A stretch of DNA of 35,918 bases from positions 1 to 35,918 of the forward strand of contig CAYVYP010000007.1 in the NCBI GenBank assembly GCA_964455975.1. The letters are read 5' to 3'. Under the pieces are notes generated by a model. It did not search any database and had not been told where the DNA came from. It saw only the letters and a list, made by a program, of their open reading frames with translations. Source of the stretch: JAETTH01 sp964455975. Its GTDB lineage: Bacteria; Bacillota; Clostridia; TANB77; CAG-508. Shown one piece after another: positions 25,969-33,735 of the stretch. Position numbers and translations under genes: made by a program. Positions within the stretch are counted from its first letter, which is position 1. Every line of letters begins with the position of its first letter.

Positions 25969-26094
25969 CAAAATTGCCTCAAAGCAATTTTGCAGGAATA
26001 GAGAGCCTCCTCGGCTCTCGAAAACAGCCTAAAAGCGTAGCTTTTAGCAGGGTGGCAATCAAAAGTGGAGTACTACAATAGACACCCCACTTTT
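25969..26094. other. Candidate origin of transfer (four inverted repeats)
   Basis: Four consecutive perfect inverted repeats upstream of the mobilisation genes: 9 bp (25969-25977/25984-25992), 7 bp (26001-26007/26013-26019), 8 bp (26029-26036/26040-26047) and 8 bp (26061-26068/26087-26094). Arm sequences differ from one another. The place, just before the accessory protein and relaxase genes, is where MobP oriTs usually lie. Some stems could serve as terminators of the 26096 gene instead. Confidence 0.6.
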
Positions 26095-26095
26095 T

Positions 26096-27328
26096 CTAGT
26101 ATTCTTCCTCGTTTTCGTTTTCATTTTCTAAATTTTTATTTTTTATTAAATATCCAAACTCTGTAAAATCACCATTGTATGTATATCCTTTTTTTGTATA
26201 TTCTTTTGCTAATTGTTCATAATTAATATAATCATCAAGAATATAAACATCTTCAAAATGACCTGTTTCTTTTACTAAATACTTTCCTAATTGTTCATAA
26301 TTTTGTATATCAGGTATCAATTCATATTTTTTTATATTACTTGCAATTTCTGCTAAATCATTAATATTTGTAATTTTATTTTCCTTAACATCTGCTAATG
26401 AAAGAAATTTAATCATCATACTATTATCAAACTTTTTTATCTGTTCTCCAAGTTTTTCTATCTCCTGTAACGGTGTTGTATATCCATATTGATTTGAAAA
26501 TTTTTCAATTTCATTTTTCATTAATTGATTAAATTTATTTACTAAATATGGATTATAAAAATTCAATAAATTACATTTTAAAATATGTGTATCTTGTATA
26601 GATAAATTATCATAATCTAAATTTATTTTATTTAGTTTTTCCTTCATTATTTCATTTGTTGATGGTAAATACATTATTACGCTACTATAAATTGATGCTT
26701 CTTCATATTCTTTTTTATTTACAATTTCTATTTCAAATACTTTATCTTTAGTTACTTTTGCCTTTACTAATTCATTATCTAACATCTCTCTTGTATTTAC
26801 TAATAGTCCATAAGAACAAAAATCCTCTTTTATATTTGCATCCCACAAGAAAGTATGTCCTAATTTTTCAAAATCAACATAGGGTATAACATCAATATTA
26901 ATATGATATTGTGGTAGTTTTTTACAAATTAATTGTCCTAATTCATTTGGATTATAAGCCTCTACAATTCGATAATCATTTATATTTTTTATTAAGTTTT
27001 TTACTTCTTCCAAATCTTTTATGCTATACCTTTTTACTTCTGAATAAGCATTTATTATTTGGCTTTGTTCTTTATCTAATTCAATTAGTAAATCATTCAT
27101 TTCAATTATTTCTTGTAAAGTTATAAATTTGTTCTTTTCGCATTGTTTATCTAAAAGATTATTAATGCAGGAGTCCATCAAAGAAACATCATTTATTTCA
27201 TTGCCTAATTTAACTCTATGTATCACATAATTTTTTGAATCTTCTTTTAATTCAAATGTTTGCATTTTATCAATTTTATTATAGTAAAAATCAATATAAT
27301 CTTTTTTATTTGCTATAATTACTTTCAA
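26096..27328 (-). CDS. ArdA-like antirestriction-type protein
   Basis: 410 residues, TTG start at 27328 with AGGAGG six bases upstream. The signature of ArdA-type DNA mimics appears twice: VDFEKLGHTFLWDANIKEDFCSYGLL (about 150-175) and YINYEQLAKEYTKKGYTYNGDFTEFGYL near the C-terminus ('Y..YE.LG.......G.FT..GY'). The whole protein is highly acidic. ArdA proteins block type I restriction and modification enzymes in a new host. It is longer than classic ArdA (about 165 residues) and contains helical inserts. It ends NENENEEEY, in line with the acidic tails. First gene after the candidate oriT, suited to early expression after transfer. Confidence 0.75.
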   Translation of the reverse strand: MKVIIANKKDYIDFYYNKIDKMQTFELKEDSKNYVIHRVKLGNEINDVSLMDSCINNLLDKQCEKNKFITLQEIIEMNDLLIELDKEQSQIINAYSEVKRYSIKDLEEVKNLIKNINDYRIVEAYNPNELGQLICKKLPQYHINIDVIPYVDFEKLGHTFLWDANIKEDFCSYGLLVNTREMLDNELVKAKVTKDKVFEIEIVNKKEYEEASIYSSVIMYLPSTNEIMKEKLNKINLDYDNLSIQDTHILKCNLLNFYNPYLVNKFNQLMKNEIEKFSNQYGYTTPLQEIEKLGEQIKKFDNSMMIKFLSLADVKENKITNINDLAEIASNIKKYELIPDIQNYEQLGKYLVKETGHFEDVYILDDYINYEQLAKEYTKKGYTYNGDFTEFGYLIKNKNLENENENEEEY

Positions 27329-27340
27329 CTTTTCCTCCTA

Positions 27341-27402
27341 AAATTCCCTCGCACGAGAATCAATTTTGTGGCATTTTCTTTTCTTATTAGAGTAATTTTA
27401 CC
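27341..27402 (-). repeat. Leader motif, copy 1 (before the ArdA-like gene)
   Basis: Minus strand GGTAAAATTACTCT, then GCCACAAAATTGATT and TGCGA, just ahead of the AGGAGG of the 27328 gene. The same order of blocks occurs at 30343-30410 ahead of metK. Confidence 0.5.
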
Positions 27403-27404
27403 TG

Positions 27405-27866
27405 TTACAAACCCTCTAATTCTTCTGTTTCTTCAATTTCTTTTGATTCTAATAATGGAAATACTTTTTCTAACTCTTTTTTTAATTTTTTTGCTTCTTC
27501 AACCATTCCTCTATCATCTTCAATTACTGATTGCAAATATTCATATACTCCTTTTGGATTAACTATTACTGCTTTCAATGTTTCTTCAAATATGTACTCT
27601 GTTTCATTATCCATAAAATCATAAGGATCATATTCTTTATAGAATTTAATTAAATTTTGTGTCAATTTTTCTATATTAGTATTTTTTTGTGTTTTTGTTT
27701 TTTCTTCAATAATCATTTGCTGAAGAATTTTAATTTTCTCTTTTTCGTTCTTCCATTCTTTTATATAATTATCTTTTGGAATATCAGTTGAGTAATCTTT
27801 TGAATAACACAAAAGATTATATTGTTCTTGCTCATAATATTCTTTTAGTAATTGGATTCTATTCAA
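27405..27866 (-). CDS. Element protein of unknown function
   Basis: 153 residues. The TTG start at 27866 overlaps the previous stop and is served by GAGGAGG inside the acidic tail of the DUF3560 gene, the same arrangement as at 14252/14259. Helical and acidic: a coil (EWKNEKEKIKILQQMIIEEKTK), then a globular part EYDPYDFMDNETEYIFEETLKAVIVNPKGVYEYLQSVIED, ending IEETEELEGL. No motif I recognise. Its neighbours (ArdA-like, DUF3560, DUF3789, DUF4313) are typical accessory genes of clostridial conjugative elements. Confidence 0.6.
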   Translation of the reverse strand: MNRIQLLKEYYEQEQYNLLCYSKDYSTDIPKDNYIKEWKNEKEKIKILQQMIIEEKTKTQKNTNIEKLTQNLIKFYKEYDPYDFMDNETEYIFEETLKAVIVNPKGVYEYLQSVIEDDRGMVEEAKKLKKELEKVFPLLESKEIEETEELEGL

Positions 27867-28576
27867 ATTCTTCTTCCTCCTCTTGCATTTTTTCCTTATT
27901 AAAAAAATCTTTTACCAATTTGTTTGTTACTCTTATAGTATTTTGATTAAATTCTCTTTGCCAAGCACCTTCATTTCTAGACCAATGAAATCCATTATGT
28001 TTTAAAATATCTCTTGTTGCTTCTGATGGTTTTTCATCAAATAAAAATTGAATTCTATTTATATCTTTATTGTGAATAATATTTCCACCATTAAAATTAA
28101 TATCTTCAAATATAATATTTTCCTGTTTTTCTAATCTAGTAATTCTGTTTCTTGTTTCTCGTATTCTAGTTCCTATATTAGTTAATTCCCAAGTCTGATG
28201 TTCTTGTGCTTTAATTGATTCTCTTTCGTGTTCTAATCTTTCCAATTTATCCTTTAATTTTTCAATTGCATTTGGGTCATCATTATAAATTGCATTAGAA
28301 TTTATTATACTATCAACTCTATCTTTATAATGTTCACTTTTAGTTTGTTCTTCTATTGCTTTTCTCATATCCTCATTTGCTCTTTCGTGTAATCGTCTAG
28401 CCCTTTTTTCTGAATGATGTCCAATTATTATTGGCTGTCCGTGGTGTATTTGCTAAAATTCTGTTAGCTGTTGAATTCACTCTTCTATCTGATTCTTCTT
28501 TTGCTTTTAAAGATAATATTTCATATCTTTCTATTCTTGCTTTTCTTCTTTCTTGGTAATCTTCTCTTCCTCCCAA
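27859..28576 (-). CDS. DUF3560 protein, +1 shift at CGGA
   Basis: Joined by skipping C28441: 45 codons from TTG 28576, then 193, total 238 residues. DUF3560 proteins of conjugative elements begin with a basic helix and carry '..PPGQPILVGHHSEKRHRR'; here it reads YQERRKARIERYE ... ANRILANTP|GQPIIIGHHSEKRARR with the break exactly at the glycine. The remainder has a coil (about 110-140) and the FHWSRNEGAWQREF segment common to the family. It ends QEEEEEFE. Function is unknown; the shift reconstructs the signature motif, which is strong evidence for recoding. Confidence 0.92.
28438..28441 (-). other. CGGA recoding site, DUF3560 gene
   Basis: Minus strand AAT ACA CCA C GGA CAG CCA ATA. Skipping C28441 gives NTPGQPIIIGHHSE, the family motif; frame 0 gives TPRTANNNWTSF and destroys it. 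Confidence 0.95.
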
Positions 28577-28674
28577 TACCTATCACTTTCCTTTCCTACT
28601 ATTAATAAACAATGAAATCCTATTGCTAATGTTCCTCCTATAATTGCTCCTATAATAAATCCTATAAAAAACAT
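28531..28674 (-). CDS. Small membrane protein, DUF3789-like
   Basis: 47 residues, ATG at 28674 after GGAAGA. One N-terminal glycine-rich membrane helix (MFFIGFIIGAIIGGTLAIGFHCLLIV) followed by a charged tail, the pattern of DUF3789 mini-proteins found beside DUF3560 and DUF4313 genes in clostridial conjugative elements. The tail overlaps the start of the DUF3560 gene by 46 bases in another frame. Confidence 0.7.
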   Translation of the reverse strand: MFFIGFIIGAIIGGTLAIGFHCLLIVGKESDRYWEEEKITKKEEKQE

Positions 28675-28692
28675 ATAAATCTTCCTTTCCAC

Positions 28693-28753
28693 GAAAAAAA
28701 GACTATGAATTGTGTTGTAGTTTAACTCTTGTCACAACACTTATTCAAGTCTT
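28693..28753 (-). terminator. Terminator of the DUF4313 gene
   Basis: Minus strand nested stems: outer AAGACT/AGTCTT followed by a T run, inner GTGTTGT/ACAACAC. It overlaps the stop codon of the gene at 28752. Confidence 0.7.
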
Positions 28754-29117
28754 ATTCAAATTCTTCTTCACTTTCTAATGTATTAGTAAACTTTTTCATT
28801 CCTATTGGATCATACTCAATCAATTTTTTAAAATCAAAAACAACTAAATCATACTTTCCCATATTAGAATTAACAGTTCCTATCACTTCTTTAATAATTC
28901 CTTCTTTCTTTAATTTAGCCTCTAATCCTGAGTCTTTAGTTATTGAATTAATAAACCCCTCATCTTTTTCTATAGAATATCCATTTAGATTTATTGTAAT
29001 ATCTCCATATAGGTCGTCTTTTGTGTAAGCCAAAATTGCCAACCTTTCATTATACATATATTTGTTTATTTCTAAAAACAATTCTTTTCCATTAAATTTT
29101 AATATTTTTTTATTCAT
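28752..29117 (-). CDS. DUF4313-family element protein
   Basis: 121 residues, ATG at 29117 close behind the metK stop region. The family pattern is visible: KILKFNGKELFLEINKYMYNERLAILAYT, then DLYGDITINLNGYSI (the 'YG.LTVNL.G' core), FINSITKDSG and a C-terminal YDLVVFDFKKLIEY. Compact alpha/beta, no membrane segment. The family occurs on conjugative elements and has no known activity. It ends ESEEEFE, sharing the element's acidic tail. Same strand as metK with 29 bases between them, so likely one operon. Confidence 0.75.
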   Translation of the reverse strand: MNKKILKFNGKELFLEINKYMYNERLAILAYTKDDLYGDITINLNGYSIEKDEGFINSITKDSGLEAKLKKEGIIKEVIGTVNSNMGKYDLVVFDFKKLIEYDPIGMKKFTNTLESEEEFE

Positions 29118-29146
29118 ATATTTTTTTCTATCCCTTCATATAAATA

Positions 29147-30259
29147 TTATATTTGTATTATTCTTTCCCAAGTAAATCCTTCTCTTCCAAAATGACCATA
29201 GTTTGTTGTTTTAGAATAGATAGGCTCTTTCAATTTTAAATATTCTATTATTCCTCTTGGTGTTAAATCAAATCTTTCTTTTATAAGTTTTACAATAAGA
29301 CCTTCAGGTATTGTATTTGTTCCAAAGCAATCAATAAAAATTGATAAAGGCTCTGCTATTCCTATTCCATAAGATATTTGTAATTCGCACTTTCTTGCTA
29401 ATCCATTTGCAATTATATTTTTTGCTATATGTCTCATCATATATGATGCTGACCTATCAACTTTCGTTGCATCTTTTCCTGAAAAAGCTCCTCCACCGTG
29501 ATGTGCATATCCACCATAAGTATCAACTATAATTTTTCTACCTGTTAATCCTGTATCAGCAACTGCTCCTCCAACTACAAAACTTCCTGTTGGATTTATA
29601 AAAAATATTGTTTGGTTTGTAATCATATCCTTATCGACAATTGGAAATACAACCTTTTCTAAAACATCTCTTTGAATTTGTCTGATTTCTATTCCTTCTT
29701 CGTGTTGTGTTGATATTACAATTTTATCAATCCACATAGGAACTTCATTCATATACTCTATTGTAACTTGTACTTTTCCATCTGATTTAAGATATATCAC
29801 TTCTCCATTTTTTCTTACATCAGCTAATTGTTTGGACAACTTATGTGCAAGTTCAATTCCATATGGCATAAAGTTGTCTGTCTCATCACAGGCAAACCCA
29901 AACATAATTCCTTGGTCTCCTGCTCCACCATAATCAACTCCAATTGCTATATCATTACTTTGTTTTGAAATGTTAATATCAATTATGCAAGTTCTATAAT
30001 CCATATTTATACTTGCGTCTGTATAGCCTACTTCTTTTAATTTTTCTCTTACTAATTGCTCAATATCAAATTTTGAATTTGATGTAATTTGACCTGCAAT
30101 ACTTACTTTGTCTTTTGATAACATTGTTTCTATTGCTACTCTTGAATTTCTATCTTGTTTTAAGCATTCATCTAAAATGCTATCTGAAATATAATCTGCA
30201 ACTTTATCAGGATGTCCCTCTGTTACAGATTCTGTTGTTATAAAATATCTTTTTCCCAT
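29147..30259 (-). CDS. metK: S-adenosylmethionine synthetase
   Basis: 370 residues, a little shorter than the usual 390-400. It makes SAM from methionine and ATP. Signature parts are intact: GHPDK (15-19), GAGDQG (112-117), and the phosphate loop GGGAFSGKD (about 254-262), with the C-terminal NYGHFGREGFTWE. It lies on the mobile element rather than in the chromosomal part, between accessory genes. A probable second metK for the host; the useful context is the element's own DNA methyltransferase at 18350. No SAM riboswitch is seen upstream. Confidence 0.95.
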   Translation of the reverse strand: MGKRYFITTESVTEGHPDKVADYISDSILDECLKQDRNSRVAIETMLSKDKVSIAGQITSNSKFDIEQLVREKLKEVGYTDASINMDYRTCIIDINISKQSNDIAIGVDYGGAGDQGIMFGFACDETDNFMPYGIELAHKLSKQLADVRKNGEVIYLKSDGKVQVTIEYMNEVPMWIDKIVISTQHEEGIEIRQIQRDVLEKVVFPIVDKDMITNQTIFFINPTGSFVVGGAVADTGLTGRKIIVDTYGGYAHHGGGAFSGKDATKVDRSASYMMRHIAKNIIANGLARKCELQISYGIGIAEPLSIFIDCFGTNTIPEGLIVKLIKERFDLTPRGIIEYLKLKEPIYSKTTNYGHFGREGFTWERIIQI

Positions 30260-30342
30260 ATATTTTTCCTTTCTTTTTTATTTCTATTTGCACTACTAAT
30301 TTTTTGTTTTCTTTTATCTAAACATTTCCTTTTCTCCTTTCC

Positions 30343-30379
30343 TCATTCGCACCACAATCGATTTTGTGGCTTTAAACAT
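30343..30379 (-). repeat. Leader motif, copy 2 (before metK)
   Basis: Minus strand GCCACAAAATCGATTGTGGTGCGA, containing the palindrome CCACAA...TTGTGG. Shares GCCACAAAAT.GATT....TGCGA with the leader of the ArdA-like gene (27341-27402). Possible common operator. Confidence 0.5.
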
Positions 30380-30406
30380 AAAAAATAGAGTAGTTTTACC
30401 TACCCT
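30380..30406 (-). terminator. Terminator of the junction XRE gene
   Basis: Minus strand AGGGTAG (30406-30400), loop, CTACTCT (30393-30387) with one G-T pair, then ATTTTTT. Confidence 0.75.
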
Positions 30407-30429
30407 ATAATCTTTATCTGTAAGAAATT

Positions 30430-30951
30430 TTAATCTATTAAACTATAATTGAATTCATTTAAACTTTTTTCTATTTGCTTATAAGCTTTTCTAGACATAT
30501 TAGACCTTCCTTGAATCCATCCTTTGGTTACTTCATAAGATTTGCCTATCATTTCTGAAAATACCATTTGTGTTATTCCTAATTTTTTTATAAAATTTTT
30601 TAATAAGTTAGCTTGTCCATTTAAAATAAACTTTTCATATCCATCTAATTGAATCTTTTCTTCTATATCCAATTCCTTAAAAATTTTCTTATAAATCTTT
30701 TCTGTTTTTTTATTTAATTCTTTGAACTTTTTATTTTGTTCGTATTCAATTATTAATTTTCTTGAAGCTTTTATTCTTTCTGCTAATTCTTTTTGTGAAA
30801 TATTTTTTATTTTTCTATAATAAGCAATTTGACTTCCTAATTTGTTATTTTTAAGTTTAGGTTTTTCTGTTTCAATCTCTATTTTGCTATTGATTTCAGT
30901 ATTTTCCTTAATATATGAAAATAGGTCTTGTATTTGCTCATTTGTTACCAC
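30430..30951 (-). CDS. XRE-type regulator at the sigK junction
   Basis: 173 residues, GTG at 30951 sharing its G with the TAG that ends the truncated sigK frame (TAGTG). There is no separate ribosome site, so translation is probably coupled to the sigK fragment and expression may depend on sigK's promoter while the element is integrated. Middle: LGSQIAYYRKIKNISQKELAERIKASRKLIIEYEQ, a Cro/C1 helix-turn-helix (about 37-70). C-terminal half: LGITQMVFSEMIGKSYEVTKGWIQGRSNMSRKAYKQIEKSL, a second helix-turn-helix-like unit. It could control excision, but no integrase is in view. Confidence 0.85.
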   Translation of the reverse strand: MVTNEQIQDLFSYIKENTEINSKIEIETEKPKLKNNKLGSQIAYYRKIKNISQKELAERIKASRKLIIEYEQNKKFKELNKKTEKIYKKIFKELDIEEKIQLDGYEKFILNGQANLLKNFIKKLGITQMVFSEMIGKSYEVTKGWIQGRSNMSRKAYKQIEKSLNEFNYSLID

Positions 30952-31310
30952 TATGTTAGAGGCGCGTTATCTATACATCTTGAAACATATGTAGCCAATC
31001 GTACTCCTTTTTCTTGTTTAAAGCTATTAATTCCTTTTATTAAGCCTATTGTTCCTATAGAAATTAAATCATCTTGTTCTATTTTTGAATTTGAATATTT
31101 TTTACTTACATGTGCTACTAGCCTTAAATTTCTCTCTATTAGTATGTTTCTAGCTTCTTCATCTCCATTTTTGTATTTTTCTAAATACATTTTTTCTTCT
31201 TCCAAAGACAATGGTTCTGGAAACAAATTACTACTTTGAATATATCCTACAACAAATATTGCTGATTTTAAAAATGCTAAAAATCCTGATATTGTAATTG
31301 CAGTAAACAA
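30951..31310 (-). pseudogene. sigK: sigK 5' part, interrupted by the element
   Basis: 119 codons of the mother-cell sigma factor SigK, starting at TTG 31310 with GGGGGTG upstream. It matches the family from the pro-region (SAIFVVGYIQSSNLFPEPLS) through LSLEEEKMYLEKY, ARNILIERNLRLVAHVSKKY, the region 2 core EQDDLISIGTIGLIKGINSF and LATYVSRCIDN. At that point ENEILM and regions 3-4 should follow; instead APLT and a stop appear. The break is at the residue equivalent to N113 of B. subtilis SigK, where skin inserts. After excision the gene would be whole, so this is a developmental split rather than a dead gene, if the 3' half is at the other end. Confidence 0.9.
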
Positions 31311-31314
31311 ATAA

Positions 31315-31372
31315 ATGCACCCCCGTTTTTTACCTATACAAAATTATATGTTGGTAAAAAACAAAAGTGCAT
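31315..31372 (-). promoter_or_regulatory. 20-bp hairpin covering the sigK ribosome-binding site
   Basis: Minus strand arms 31372-31353 and 31334-31315 pair over 20 positions as RNA: 16 Watson-Crick pairs and 4 U-G pairs, loop of 18 bases. The 3' arm contains the GGGGG of the sigK ribosome site. On the opposite strand the four wobble positions would be C-A mismatches, so the structure belongs to the sigK-sense RNA. It may limit sigK translation or, less likely, end upstream transcription. Confidence 0.6.
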
Positions 31373-31404
31373 GACCTTACATTTTTATTAATTAAAATAT
31401 TTAT

Positions 31405-32847
31405 CTATTGATTTAACATTACAAGTTGTAACTTTTCCATAAACGTTTTTGATATTTGGTTTCCTATTGCATTAAATAATATGGCAATCTGTTCTTGTGA
31501 ATAATTATTTAATATTACACTATTATTATTTGTTATATCTTCTATTGATTCAATTGCATTGGTAAATTCAATTTTATTGTTAATAGTTATAGTTGCATTA
31601 ATATCTCCTGTAGAAATATTTAATACCATTTCTTGATTATTTGTAGTATCTTGCTCATTTACTGTTATATCCATACTTACATCTGTAAGAACATTTTCTT
31701 TATTATATAATTTTCCAGTAACATTTATAATTGTTTTTCCTTGTGATTTTATTTTTGAAAAATCACATGTCATTGAAGTATATCCTAATTCTGAATTTTC
31801 TTGTAACATATTTATAGATACTGTTGCTGCATTATCTTTTACATCAATTAAAAATTCAACTTCATTAACTATTTGTATACTTGTTCTTACTACTTCTTTA
31901 TTTGAAACATATACTATTATTTTTAAGCTTTCTGAATTATTATTAACTGTATTATTTTCTATTTTTGAAATTGCTTGTTCTATATTTTGTTTTAAATTAT
32001 TAACATTAGTAATTTTATTATTATCTACTATATTTACCATTTTTGATGCAAATAAATTTAATGTTTCATCATCCTCTTTTAATGCCTTTAATAATTCTAC
32101 TACAACAGTTTTAACTTGTGTACCCGTAAGTGTAAGTGAATATGGTACTGCTGATATACTAGTATTATTTTTTTGAATTAAAACTTCGCTACCTTTTAAA
32201 TAATTCTCTTTTGGTATATTATTTGTGATTATTGTCATATATTTATTTTGAATTTTAGCAATATCTTGTTCTGAAATATCAAATAATTTACTATAATCAA
32301 TTCCTTCAATTTTATTTGGAAAACTTTCTAATTCAGTATCTGACATTCCTAATCTTTTAGCAAATTCTTTTAAATTATTGTTTTCTACTCCTATATATTT
32401 ACTTACTATTTCATCTGAAGCTAGTACATATTTATCTGCATTTTGTAAATATTTTACTTTTAATAAATTTACAGTTTTATATAATAAATTTATTTCTTCA
32501 TATGATTTATTATTAACTGCATCAGTTCTACCAGAAAAATTGATTTTAAAATTATTTAATACTTTAACTAATTCTTTGGCTTCTTCACTATCTCCAGAAA
32601 CCTCTATACTAACATCACCTGTGTTTGTATGAGATGCTGTTTTTTGCTTTTCTTGTAAATTTTGTAGTTCTGAATAATCTGCTAATTCTAATAATTTTGA
32701 ATTTTTTGCCATATATTTATAAAATAATTGTTCTGCTGGTTTAAACATATCTGTTGCAAAATATAAATAAGCAAATACTCCTGCTGCTATTAATATTATT
32801 ACAATAATAGATATTATAATAATTTTCATGGTTTTGTTTTGTTTCAT
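31405..32847 (-). CDS. Single-pass membrane/extracellular protein of unknown function
   Basis: 480 residues, ATG after GAAGG. N-terminal membrane helix (IIIISIIVIILIAAGVFAYLYF) and then an all-extracellular region of about 450 residues with FKPAEQLFYKYMAKNSKLLELADY at its start, strand-rich segments and many asparagines. No lipobox, repeat or enzymatic motif. It belongs to the chromosomal part, upstream of sigK on the same strand. It resembles the large uncharacterised DUF6583-like membrane proteins of Clostridia, but that assignment is from general appearance. No CGG codons in frame. Confidence 0.6.
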   Translation of the reverse strand: MKQNKTMKIIIISIIVIILIAAGVFAYLYFATDMFKPAEQLFYKYMAKNSKLLELADYSELQNLQEKQKTASHTNTGDVSIEVSGDSEEAKELVKVLNNFKINFSGRTDAVNNKSYEEINLLYKTVNLLKVKYLQNADKYVLASDEIVSKYIGVENNNLKEFAKRLGMSDTELESFPNKIEGIDYSKLFDISEQDIAKIQNKYMTIITNNIPKENYLKGSEVLIQKNNTSISAVPYSLTLTGTQVKTVVVELLKALKEDDETLNLFASKMVNIVDNNKITNVNNLKQNIEQAISKIENNTVNNNSESLKIIVYVSNKEVVRTSIQIVNEVEFLIDVKDNAATVSINMLQENSELGYTSMTCDFSKIKSQGKTIINVTGKLYNKENVLTDVSMDITVNEQDTTNNQEMVLNISTGDINATITINNKIEFTNAIESIEDITNNNSVILNNYSQEQIAILFNAIGNQISKTFMEKLQLVMLNQ

Positions 32848-32920
32848 ACTTAATACCTTCTTTCGTTAATTTCCATTATTATATATTTTAATTTTATATA
32901 TAACAAGTGTTTTTCAAATT

Positions 32921-33712
32921 TTACTTATTTTTTTGTTTAACTGCCTCATAAATTACAATTCCTGCTGATACAGATGCATTTAATGATGTAATATTTCCTT
33001 TCATTGGAATTTTAACTAAAAAATCGCAATTTTCTTTTACTAATCTACTCATTCCAAAACCTTCACTACCTATTACAATTCCAATTGCTCCTCTGTAATC
33101 TTGTTTATAATATAAAGTATTAGTATCCATATCTGTTCCAATTATCCAAAGTCCATTTTCTTTTAGCTCTTTTATTGCATCATTTATGTTATTTACTCTT
33201 GCAACTTTCATATATTCTACTGCCCCTGCTGATACTTTAGAAACTGTACTATTTACTGAAGCTGCTCTTCTTTTTGGTATTATTATTCCATGTACTCCAG
33301 CTGTTTCTGCTGTTCTTATAATTGATCCTAAATTATGTGGATCTTCTATTCCATCTAATATAATTACAAATGGTTCTTCGTTTCTAGTTTTTGCTAAATC
33401 TAAAATATCATCAATTTCAGAATATTCAAAAGGTGGCACTATTGCTATAACACCTTGATTATTTACTTGTTTTGAAATTTGATTAAATTTTACTTTTTCA
33501 ACTTCTGTTACAATAATTTTCTTATCTTTTGCTATTGCTAATATTTTATTTATTGAACCATGATGTTCACCTTTTAAAATTATTATTTTATTAATATCCC
33601 TATCAGAATTTAATAATTCTAATACAGAATTTCTTCCTTCAATTTGATCTTCATATTCATTTTCTTCTACTTCATTTATTTGCTTTTTAAATTTATTTTT
33701 ACTTTCTTTCAA
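32921..33712 (-). CDS. rlmB: 23S rRNA 2'-O-methyltransferase of the TrmH/RlmB type
   Basis: 263 residues, TTG start at 33712 with AAAGGAG seven bases upstream. N-terminal substrate-binding domain opens with IEGRNSVLELL; the SPOUT trefoil-knot domain shows VILDGIEDPHNLGSIIRTAETAG, IVIGSEGFGMSRLV and IPMKGNITSLNASVSAGIVIYEA, the three family motifs with the catalytic arginine and the SAM knot. Methylates ribose on 23S rRNA (RlmB acts on G2251 in E. coli); the precise target here is not shown. It lies 24 bases after lepA on the same strand. A lysine-rich extension precedes the usual start. Confidence 0.93.
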   Translation of the reverse strand: MKESKNKFKKQINEVEENEYEDQIEGRNSVLELLNSDRDINKIIILKGEHHGSINKILAIAKDKKIIVTEVEKVKFNQISKQVNNQGVIAIVPPFEYSEIDDILDLAKTRNEEPFVIILDGIEDPHNLGSIIRTAETAGVHGIIIPKRRAASVNSTVSKVSAGAVEYMKVARVNNINDAIKELKENGLWIIGTDMDTNTLYYKQDYRGAIGIVIGSEGFGMSRLVKENCDFLVKIPMKGNITSLNASVSAGIVIYEAVKQKNK

Positions 33713-33735
33713 AGTTTTTCTCCTTTTATAGTATT

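Larger units (their letters stand above)
1..30966. mobile_element. Skin-like integrative conjugative element inserted in sigK (one end outside window)
   Basis: Continuous block of conjugation genes (VirB4, VirD4, PrgI, relaxase), retroelement, regulators and antirestriction-type genes. Its right end is set where sigK homology stops, after the codon for N115 (30966-30968). No integrase or sigK 3' half is in the window, so the other end and the recombinase should lie left of position 1. Gene order is that of a Firmicute ICE with a MobP-type relaxase. The exact attachment core cannot be fixed without the other end. Confidence 0.8.

Noticed and set aside
30260..30430. SAM riboswitch upstream of metK
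   Set aside because: None of the conserved SAM-I core elements is visible in this 170-base leader, which instead holds a terminator and a short palindrome.
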